From assembly GCA_016710265.1 (NCBI GenBank), contig JADJJL010000003.1, positions 722,501-786,500 on the forward strand: 64,000 nt of DNA, in the 5' to 3' direction. Positions 35,639 to 44,300 of the stretch are shown here, in pieces; within the stretch, counting starts at the first letter, position 1; each line of letters starts with the position of its first letter. The notes under the pieces are model-generated. The model was not told the DNA's origin. It ran no database searches and saw only the letters and a list, made by a program, of their open reading frames with translations. The DNA comes from Saprospiraceae bacterium. Lineage in GTDB: Bacteria; Bacteroidota; Bacteroidia; Chitinophagales; Saprospiraceae. The position numbers were made by a program, and so were the translations under genes.

Positions 35639-36088
35639 ATGAAATATTGGATCATATTTTTATCAATTATAGGACCTCTGAGTTTGATCGCACAAGTAAG
35701 CGGCTCAGAGAATAGTCAAAACAGAGAAGTTGGTTTGGAGCGCTTGGAAGCCAGAAAAGCTGCTTTTATAACGACTCGGCTAGATCTCACACCTGATGAA
35801 TCGACTAAATTTTGGCCTATTTACAATGAGTATTCCAGACAAAAAAATGAACTTAGAAAAGAAAGGAAGAATTATAATCAGAATCAAAATACAAGAAATC
35901 AGTCAGATCCGAAAAAGGAAATCGATGATCAATTGGCCATGGAAGACAAGAAGTTGGCTTTAAAGAAGTCTTATTATGAAAAATTCGGTCAAATTTTACC
36001 ACCATCCAAGCTGGTAAAATTAGAGGAGGCGGAAAAAGAATTTAACCATGAAGTTCTAAAAAAGCTAAAAGAAAGAAGAACCAAATAG
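35639..36088 (+). CDS. Spy/CpxP-like periplasmic protein (sensor of ECF-type sigma factor)
   Basis: 149 aa. A signal peptide (MKYWIIFLSIIGPLSLIAQ) precedes a highly charged, nearly all-helical mature domain with the LTPDESTKFWPIYNEY segment equivalent to the LTxxQ repeat of Spy/CpxP. Relatives in this gene position are commonly labelled sensors of ECF-type sigma factor. It should sit in the periplasm as a small chaperone or stress sensor feeding the membrane regulator encoded 33 nt upstream. Lys/Glu-rich helices (~75-149) suggest an elongated helical hairpin. A bidirectional terminator follows. Confidence 0.85.
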   Translation: MKYWIIFLSIIGPLSLIAQVSGSENSQNREVGLERLEARKAAFITTRLDLTPDESTKFWPIYNEYSRQKNELRKERKNYNQNQNTRNQSDPKKEIDDQLAMEDKKLALKKSYYEKFGQILPPSKLVKLEEAEKEFNHEVLKKLKERRTK

Positions 36089-36111
36089 GGATTTAAAAAT
36101 TGGGCAAAAAA

Positions 36112-36141
36112 AAACTCAGAGGTAAAAAAAACTCTGAGTTT
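36112..36141. terminator. Bidirectional terminator between the sigma operon and rplY
   Basis: AAACTCAGAG (36112-36121) pairs perfectly with CTCTGAGTTT (36132-36141) around a 10-nt loop. An A-tract lies on the left and a T-rich tract on the right, so it can end transcripts from both convergent units. Confidence 0.85.
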
Positions 36142-36164
36142 GTGTTTTATTAGATAAATCTATT

Positions 36165-36749
36165 TTACTTTTTTGCTGGTGTGGCTGCATCAGCTGTTTT
36201 TAGTGCCCTAGGTATTTCAATAGAAACAATTGGGGTTGCAGCAGGAGTCAATATTTCAATTCCGGTTTCCGTTTTTATATCCCGGATTCTCATGGTTTGA
36301 CCTAAATCCAAATTGGTTATATCTGTTTGCATTTCGGATATTAAATGTTCTGGAGTTGTCTTAATTTTAACCATTCGCATTCTTTGAACCAATTTTCCTC
36401 CAGATTTAACTCCTTGAGCAGCACCTTTAAGACGAATTGGCAATTCCACTTTAACCGGTACCCCAGGGATCAATTTTAGAAAATCAATATGCACAACAGC
36501 ATCAGTCACTGGATGCCACTGAATTTCTTTTAAAATACATCTATGTGCTTGCCCTGAAATTTCTATTTCTGCTACTTTAAAATCTGGATTAAAGACTAGA
36601 TTTTTTAAATCAGCCGGTTTAACACAGAATTGGACGTTGTCGCCTTTAGAGTATAAAATGCAAGGAACTAAACCTTCAGCCCTATATTTCTTGGCTGCTT
36701 CTTTACCATTTTTATCTCTAACTTGACCTTGAATGCTGACAGTTTCCAT
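36165..36749 (-). CDS. rplY: 50S ribosomal protein L25 (general stress protein Ctc type)
   Basis: 194 aa, the long CTC/TL5 form. The N-terminal 5S rRNA-binding domain has the family pattern (VRDKNGKEAAKKYRAEGLVPCILY; given as VRDKNGKEAAKKYR then GLVPCILY), and the C-terminal beta domain includes LPIRLKGAAQGVKSGG, followed by a short Ala/Thr/Lys tail. It binds 5S rRNA in the large subunit central protuberance. It lies downstream of prs on the same strand, a common order, but the usual third gene pth is missing. It has its own promoter in the 150-nt gap. Confidence 0.96.
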   Translation of the reverse strand: METVSIQGQVRDKNGKEAAKKYRAEGLVPCILYSKGDNVQFCVKPADLKNLVFNPDFKVAEIEISGQAHRCILKEIQWHPVTDAVVHIDFLKLIPGVPVKVELPIRLKGAAQGVKSGGKLVQRMRMVKIKTTPEHLISEMQTDITNLDLGQTMRIRDIKTETGIEILTPAATPIVSIEIPRALKTADAATPAKK

Positions 36750-36781
36750 AACTTATACTTTAAAATTTTCTGAAAGGAGCG

Positions 36782-36811
36782 CAAAGGTAAGAAATATTTT
36801 CATCAACACAA
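36782..36811 (-). promoter_or_regulatory. Bacteroidota-type promoter for rplY
   Basis: On the minus strand: TTG (36811-36809), 19 nt, TACCTTTG (36789-36782), an exact consensus match. The transcript start falls ~25 nt before the ATG. An inverted repeat ATATTTTC/GAAAATAT (36794-36801 and 36812-36819) overlaps the spacer and could be an operator. Confidence 0.75.
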
Positions 36812-36901
36812 GAAAATATCTCAATTAAAAGTTAAGGAAAAAATATGTTGAAAAACAAATTAAGTAAAATTTATATGTATAAAATATAGTTTATTAACAC
36901 A

Positions 36902-37837
36902 TTAACTTTTATCCATAAATAAAGCCGTAATTGATCGGTGCTCATGGGTGTTTCTAATGGCTCTGGCAAAAAGTTTGGAAGAAGACAAGACTGTTATTTT
37001 TGGTGAACTATTGTACAGTGGTATTGTGTCTGAAACGATAAGTTCGTCTATGTTAGAATTGGCGATGATGTCATAAGCTTTACCTGATAGAACAGGGTGG
37101 GTGCAAATGGCTTTAACCTTGGTTGCTCCTTTGGCCATCAATGCATCGGCTGCTTTAGAAAGTGTGCCAGCGGTATCCACAATGTCGTCAATTAGGTAAA
37201 CTTCTTTACCAGAAGGATCTCCAATAACAGTAATGCCCTCAACTTCATTGGCCTTTTTTCGATATTTGTCACAGATGACCAAATCTTTTTGAAAATACTT
37301 TGCATAAGCCCGTGCCCGTTTAACTCCGCCAACATCCGCACAAGCAAAAATAACCTTGTTTAGATTTTTCTGTTCAAGATAAGGCATAAAGATGGCTTCA
37401 GACTTTAAATGGTCTACAGGTATATCAAAGAAACCTTGAATTTGGTCCGCATGCAAATCCATCGTCATAATCCTGTGTACACCTGCAGCCTGAATTAAAT
37501 TGGCAATGACTTTGGCAGAAATGGGTACTCTCGGTTTGTCCTTTCGATCTTGTCTTGCATATCCAAAATAGGGTATGACCGCGGTGATATAATCTGCGGA
37601 GGCCCTTTTGGCCGCATCTATCATCAGTAAAAGTTCAAGAAGGTTGTCGGCAGGGGCAAAGGTAGACTGAATAAAAAATGAAAAAGTTCCTCTAACCGAT
37701 TCGTTAATAATAGGTTGCATTTCGCCATCGGAAAATTTCTGAATCGTCATGTCACCTAGTGGCGCCCCATAATGATCTGCAATTTGAGTAGCAAGATATT
37801 TTGATTGAGTTCCAGAAAAAAGTTTTACATCGACCAT
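36902..37837 (-). CDS. prs: Ribose-phosphate pyrophosphokinase (PRPP synthase)
   Basis: 311 aa from the ATG at 37837 (protein start MVDVKLFSGTQ). The frame is open to 37891, but the extra 18 residues are not family-like and would begin upstream of the promoter, and 311 aa is the standard length. The hallmarks are YFGYARQDRK, the MDLHADQIQGFFD segment, and the PRPP loop LIDDIVDTAGT. It transfers pyrophosphate from ATP to ribose 5-phosphate, supplying PRPP for nucleotide, His and Trp synthesis in the cytoplasm. It is transcribed toward rplY and diverges from the SET-domain gene across 64 nt. Confidence 0.96.
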   Translation of the reverse strand: MVDVKLFSGTQSKYLATQIADHYGAPLGDMTIQKFSDGEMQPIINESVRGTFSFFIQSTFAPADNLLELLLMIDAAKRASADYITAVIPYFGYARQDRKDKPRVPISAKVIANLIQAAGVHRIMTMDLHADQIQGFFDIPVDHLKSEAIFMPYLEQKNLNKVIFACADVGGVKRARAYAKYFQKDLVICDKYRKKANEVEGITVIGDPSGKEVYLIDDIVDTAGTLSKAADALMAKGATKVKAICTHPVLSGKAYDIIANSNIDELIVSDTIPLYNSSPKITVLSSSKLFARAIRNTHEHRSITALFMDKS

Positions 37838-37855
37838 ACTTATAAAATAGAAGGT

Positions 37856-37883
37856 CAAAGGTAGTAATTTTGCATTAGTACAA
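37856..37883 (-). promoter_or_regulatory. Bacteroidota-type promoter for prs
   Basis: Minus strand: TTG (37883-37881), 17 nt, TACCTTTG (37863-37856). The predicted start near 37849 is 12 nt from the ATG at 37837, which decides the start against 37891. Confidence 0.65.
37865..37872 (+). promoter_or_regulatory. -7 element for the SET-domain gene
   Basis: TAATTTTG matches TAnnTTTG and lies ~30 nt before the ATG at 37902. No TTG is found at the right -33 distance. It is only 1 bp from the divergent prs -7 element. Confidence 0.4.
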
Positions 37884-37901
37884 TTTATCATTTAAATAAC
37901 T

Positions 37902-38321
37902 ATGCAAAGAATAGAAGGACTTTTTGTGATGAAATCTGAAATTGCGGGTCGAGGCGTTTTTACTGCTGAAAAGATCCATAAAGGAGATTTGATCGAGATT
38001 TGCCCAGTCATTATCATTCCTCGGTCTGAGGTTGATACGATCCACCAAACTGAATTACACGATTACTATTTTGTTTGGGGTGAGAACAACCAGGAAGCCG
38101 CGATTGCTTTAGGTTTCGGTTCTATTTACAACCATTCTTATAATCCTAATGCTGAATTTATATTGGATCTTGCAAATTCAAATATAGATTTTTACTCCAT
38201 TCAGGATATTGAACCAGGAACTGAAATTACGGTCAATTATCATGGTGATCCGGAATGTTTGGACGATTTATGGTTTGATCACCATGGTAATAGAGTCAAA
38301 CGAATAAAGCCATTTGGCTAA
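37902..38321 (+). CDS. Short SET-domain protein (putative protein-lysine methyltransferase)
   Basis: 139 aa, a minimal SET domain. The N-terminal IAGRGVFTAEKIHKGDLIE provides the AdoMet-binding GxG region. The knot motif is GFGSIYNHSYNPNA (Asn77-His78), and the catalytic Tyr is in GTEITVNYHGD (Tyr113). It should use S-adenosylmethionine to methylate lysine in a protein, in the cytoplasm; the substrate is unknown. There is no post-SET zinc cluster; the end is CLDDLWFDHHGNRVK. It is divergent from prs, with the two -7 boxes 1 bp apart, and converges on the giant minus-strand gene with a 10-nt gap. Confidence 0.88.
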   Translation: MQRIEGLFVMKSEIAGRGVFTAEKIHKGDLIEICPVIIIPRSEVDTIHQTELHDYYFVWGENNQEAAIALGFGSIYNHSYNPNAEFILDLANSNIDFYSIQDIEPGTEITVNYHGDPECLDDLWFDHHGNRVKRIKPFG

Positions 38322-38331
38322 ACCCTTCAAA

Positions 38332-41300
38332 TTATTTAAACGACTTTATAAACATTTTTTGAAAGGTTTTTTCATTGCATTTAATTTGAAGTATATAAGT
38401 TCCAGATGGAATCCCATCCAAGTCAAGTGTTTGTTCTTGGTATAGAGAACCTTGAATTACATTTACAGTTTTCATTTTTTTACCAAGCAAATCCAAAACC
38501 TGAATTGAATAGTTGCAATGATCAATTCCGTTTAATCTATAGTGGATCAATTTTTCTGCCGGGTTTGGATATAACATGAACTCCATTTTTTTAGATTCAT
38601 ATTGAGAATCCAGATGAAGTATTATTTCATTTTCTTCTTCATTGGATACCCATTTTTCAATTGGATCTTTTTCAAATTTCACCCACGTTGGATTGTAGAC
38701 TCCACCGCCCAAATGTCGAATGGTGTCACAAGAATTTCCAACCACAGGAATACTGGTAAATGGTCCAAATTGTTGAGACAAATCTGAATCTATGGATTTA
38801 TCAGTACCTCGCTGGAATAAGGTAACCACAAATCCTGTTAAGGCGTGAACTCTTATATAATATGTGCCTGGTTTAACACAGAATTTATAATTGCCATCAT
38901 GAAACACTGGTTCTTTTGCATCGTAGACAGTTCTTGTAGTTGTCACTAAATTATTTGTAACTGCATCGTAAAGATAAATCATAAGTCCGTTAATACCGCT
39001 TTCAGTAGGAAGTCTAACACCGTCTTTGTTGTTGTCGTAAAATACTGCCCCAGAAATTTGTACACATTTATATAAACCAAGATCCCATGATAAGTCTTCA
39101 GTACCTGGATTTAACATGATCATTTGGGTAGTGCCAGGGCCAAATGCAGCATTTACATCTGAATCAATTGTTTTGTTTGTTCCAACATTTGATGTCGTAA
39201 TTGTCCACGGATTGGGTACCACGAAACGGACATAATATTTACCCGGAACAATGTTGTCAAACAAATATTTTCCATTTGAATTGGTAACTGTGGCTTTAAC
39301 GAGTGATAATGAAGTAAATGAATAAAGTTGAACTATGATGTCTTTTATACCTTCTTCCCCTTGATCCATTAAGCCATTTCCATTTTTGTCGTGCCAAACC
39401 ATATCTCCCAATTTGGCAACCCCAAATACACCGGCCACATCATGGTCATCTTCATCTTGCAAAACAGCCACTCCTCCTCCATTTTTTACATTGTCCCAAA
39501 AATGGGTAGGTATGACTTCTCTTTCGCGTGTAGTATTTGAACCAGGTTGACTGTCCGCATCTAATTGTGAAATTTCTTGATTTAAGGTATCACTTGCTCG
39601 TAATATTTCTGCATAGTTATACAGATCTGATGAGTTGTTGACATGACCAATTAAAAGCCTTAAGTATACTGAATCACTTTGGCCGGGTAAAATTGGATTC
39701 TGAAAAACATATTCCATATTGTTTTGAGCATTGTAAGACCATCCAGAAAATTGTTGCAATGGAAATAAATAAGCGCTATTTACATAATCAATGATGGTCA
39801 GTTTAGAACTAGTTACATTTCCTTGATTGCAAACGATGATTTTGAAAAGTACGGTGTCACCAGTCGCAACGGCATTGGGTGTGAGAATTTCTTTAATCAA
39901 TGCGAAATCCACCAAAGGCACAACAGCAGGGTCATGATCATCTTCATCTCTAATTCCATTTAAATCTGAATCATTGCTGTCATCATCAATATGATTGTCT
40001 GAAATAGTATGAGGGATTCCTCCAGCATCATTGTTAGGATCATCATCAAAAAAGGAATCAATATCTCTGGTATAAATCCTAAATGCATAATCTCTTGCGG
40101 AACTGATTTCCGAATAGTTTGTCATATTTTTTCCTCCTCCATAGGTTGAGTGCACTTTCAATTTTATAAAAACATGGGTGCTGTCGCCTGGTTCTAACAA
40201 ACCATTCCAAGTATAGTAAGCTTTTCTCGTGATCGAATTAAATGTCCATCCAGGTTGCGAAATAAAATCAAGGCCCTGAGGGAGATAATCCACGATCTGG
40301 ATTTCACTGGCGGCTATGTATCCTTGATTAAATAGATTAATTCTGAATTCTATTTCTTCTCCATATTTTATAGGAGATGGAGAAATGATTATTTTTCTAA
40401 GTGCTAAGTCGAAAATTTCTGCACTGGCAGGATCATGATCGTCTTCTTTACCATCTATACCATTTCTTGCGGTATTATTATCATCGATTTCTCCAGGTAA
40501 AACACTTCTTTCCTCATCAGAGTCAGATCCTTCTTCACTATCTAAATCAAATCCAGTTCTGTCATTGCCATTGTGATCACTCGAGTTAATGATTTCAGCA
40601 TAGTTTATATAATCATCTTGAGTCCGTTTGCCTGCTTGGAGAACTAAAAACAATGAAACGGAAGCGCTGTCTCCCGGATTAATTTTTTCTACCAAATCGT
40701 ATTCTAGAAATTTTCCATTTTGACTCCATCCTGGATTAAGGACAGCATTAAAAGTATAACCAAGAGTCAGGTAATCAATAATACCAACTTGACCTACCGT
40801 ATCTGTTCCTTGATTATGAATAGTGATTTTAAATTCTAAATTTTGTCCTGGATAATGAGGGGCTGCAGTATTCAAATATTTAGTAAGAGCAAGGTCCCAA
40901 ACAAACGGAACAGCAGGATCATGGTCATCCTCATCTGCTATACCATCCTGGTTATAGTCATTACGATCATCATGAATGTGGTCATCAGAGCTGGATTTTA
41001 CAATACCTCCAATATCATTTCCTTTAATTGAATCTGGTTGGCTATCCAAGTCAGATTGCACAAAATAAATAAGGTGAAAATATTTGATATAGGATTGGGA
41101 TAGTTCGGCCTCATTGATCCAGTTTTTTGGATGATCCGTTGCAATAAACTTTAAGTGAATAAAAATTTCGGCACTGTCTTTTGGTAAAATTGCTTGGGTA
41201 TATGTTAAATGAGCATTTGTTCCATGAAGTGTCCAGCCAGGATTAATCGATGAATCAAATATGTAACCTGAAGGAATATAATCTACTATATCCACTTTGC

Positions 41301-44300
41301 TACTTGCAACATTCCCTTGATTATAAACAGTAATTTTGAAGCTGAGTGTATCATTGTATCGATAGGGTGGTGGAGTTATCAGTACCTTTTTCAAAGCCAT
41401 GTCAAAAAAGGAAGTGGTAGCAATATCCAGATCATCTTCATCGTCCAGTATATTAAATTTTTTCCTACCAGTTGTTAAATCATCTTCAGGACTCATTGGT
41501 ATTGGAATATTGTCATTCATTCTTTCAAAATCGGGCCATGAATCAATATCAATAGTTGGTTGCAATTCATTCGTATAGAAGGAGGCAATCTCTGAAACAT
41601 TGATATCAAATGGATGATCCTGGATATAAGCAGTCGCCTGGAGAATTAAATCAATGATGGCAGAATCGCCAGATACTAGTTCAGCAATTTCGTAGCTAAG
41701 AGTACTGTCATTTATTTGTACCCAATTTGGATTGAATGTTGAATTAAAGCTGTAAGCCTTTGTGAGGTAATCTGTAATTGTAATTTGTCTTGCAGTTTGA
41801 TTTCCTTGATTGAAAACAGTAATTCTAAAAATGGCATTGGCACCATTGCTAACAGGATTGATATTTAGACTGACTTTTCGAAGTGCCAAATCATAATAAT
41901 CAAAATTTGAACAAACAGTATCTTTTTGATCAATTAAACCATCTGCGTTTAAATCCAGTATTGATTCATTGAACAAACCATTTCCGGCAATAAATTGTCC
42001 ATTGACATCCGTATTGCAATTATTAAAAACTTTATCTCCGAGACTAGAATCACTAAAATTAAGTCCCAGATGTAACTGAATTTTAAAACTATCATTTGTA
42101 AGCCCATTGATATTTCTGTTTTGTGTCAACTGCCAACCTGTTAACCCGGGAGCGGTTGGTAAAGATAAAGAAGAAGCATTATTTAATGTGTAATTTGCTG
42201 TTAAAATTTCAACATCATTGTCAAATTGAGGCTTATCCCATAAAGAATAGTTTGCAGGCTTTCCTCCTTCATTTTTTACAGTGATGGTATATTCAATGGA
42301 TTTGGTGCCATCAGGATGGTATTCTTGGTCAGTGATGGTTTTTTGGTGAATGATTTGAGATAAATCATCACATACCGTATCTCTTCTTTCTGGTCTTAAA
42401 TCATTGTTTAAATCCAACATGGCTACATTGAATAAACCTTCACCTATTCGAGCTACGTTTGGATTGGTGAATCCACAAGGTCGATAGGTGTTATTGCCTA
42501 CACTTGAGGCGTCAAAATCCATTGTAGTGAATATCGTAATCAGAAAGCTGTCAATTTCTAGAGCATCAATTGATTTATTTTGATCAATAATCCAACCTAA
42601 CAAAGGTACACTAGATGTCAAAATATTTTGCAGACCATAATTTGAACTTACCCGCGCAGAATCGATGCTGATATCATCATCAAATCCTGGACGGTCTAAT
42701 AAATTGTAATTTCCAGCTTCTCCACCTAAATTTCGCACGATGATACGGTAATCTAATCTATGATTTTTAGTAGAAATTTGTTGCGAACCTAAGAACACTT
42801 TATCTAAAACAATATGTGCAATATCGGTACAGCTGGTATCTATAAGATCAATGCTTCCATCTGCTCCAAGATCCAATAGAGCCCGATTGAAAAGTCCCTC
42901 ACCTCTTGAAGATCGGTTGGAGAGTAATGATTGACATTTAGTATATATGTGGTCGCTCGGAGAATTTAAGTTCAAGTCTACTTTCAAATTAAAAATGACA
43001 TTAACAACATGAGTGGTACCTGCTTGAATTAATTGGTTAGAAACAATGGTCCATGGCCCAGAACCTATTAGTGCTGCACCACCTTTACCTGGAATGGTGG
43101 TACTATAAAATGCGCTATTTACGTCAATGTCGTTGTCAAAACCTGGCTCATCGATCAAATTGTAAAATCCAATATCGTTACCTTCGTTTTTAATTGTGAT
43201 TCTATAGGTAATGTTATAACTTCCATCGGATTGAATGATGTTGTTGAGTAGCTCTTTTTGTAAAGTTACTTTTGGTGCAGGACAGCTACTGACAACGGTG
43301 ACTACCGAATCAATACAAGTTGCATCATCCACATCTCTAATAATTAATTTGTATGTAGAAATTCCATCCGCTCTGAAAGGTGGATTTATGGACGTTCCAG
43401 CAATGATTGGTGCACCATATGGTGCTGTCTCAAGAAGCTGATTGTCATAATAAATTTCATATTGACTGGACGGACCAGCATCTGTGTTTTCGGCAGTCAG
43501 GAGTACTGCAAACCAATCATCGTCTAAATTGTACAATGTGCCATTGTTGTTGCAATCTGTTTGAAGTTTATTGGTGATTTGAAGCGCACAACACTCCACA
43601 ATTGAAATATCAAATGTGCAATATTGGAAAAGCGTGTCTCCTAGACTATCAATGGCAATAAAATAATAAGATTCAAAATCGTCTTCTAATCCTGGGGATG
43701 TTTTATAAATTGGTAAATTTCTTAATTTACTTATGATCGTACCTGTGCTTTGAACATACCAACAATAGTGTTGATATCCTGCTGGAGCAGAAAGCTCAAC
43801 AATATTTTCTCTATTTGAACAAATTTGATAGGCATTGTCACAACAAGGATCAGGTTGGTCAAATGCATCAGCCAACTCTGCTATAATCGTAGTGTCATTG
43901 ATATAATATATTTTCGCTGAAACATCTTGAATTCCTTTTGCTTCTAAATTGCGAATAGTATAGTTGATCGCACCGTTGGTTTTACCTGGTATTCTTCTTT
44001 TTTCTCCAGTTGATAAAGCTACCATTAAATCTCCAACTGGTCCATTTGATAATTCTACATGTATGTGTAGATCAAAACTACCTAATACACCATCACATGC
44101 GGAAGCTGTAAACAATGGATCAAAAACTTCTCCATTGATGCTCGAATAAAAACCAAAATCGAAACTATGATCATTTTGGCCGTGCATTCCAGTAGTTACA
44201 TTTGCTACCAAATCGTTGGCGGAAAGTATACCATTATTGTCTACTTCAAATAAATTTGGATCTACTCCCGGTGGAATTGTAGCAGATAAATTTGTTGTAG

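Noticed and set aside
37838..37891. 18-residue N-terminal extension of PRPP synthase
   Set aside because: It spans the -33 and -7 elements of the prs promoter and exceeds the normal family length.
39430..43340. Possible CRISPR-like repeat spacing
   Set aside because: The repeats are in-frame protein repeats with diverged DNA and no short identical repeats or uniform spacers.
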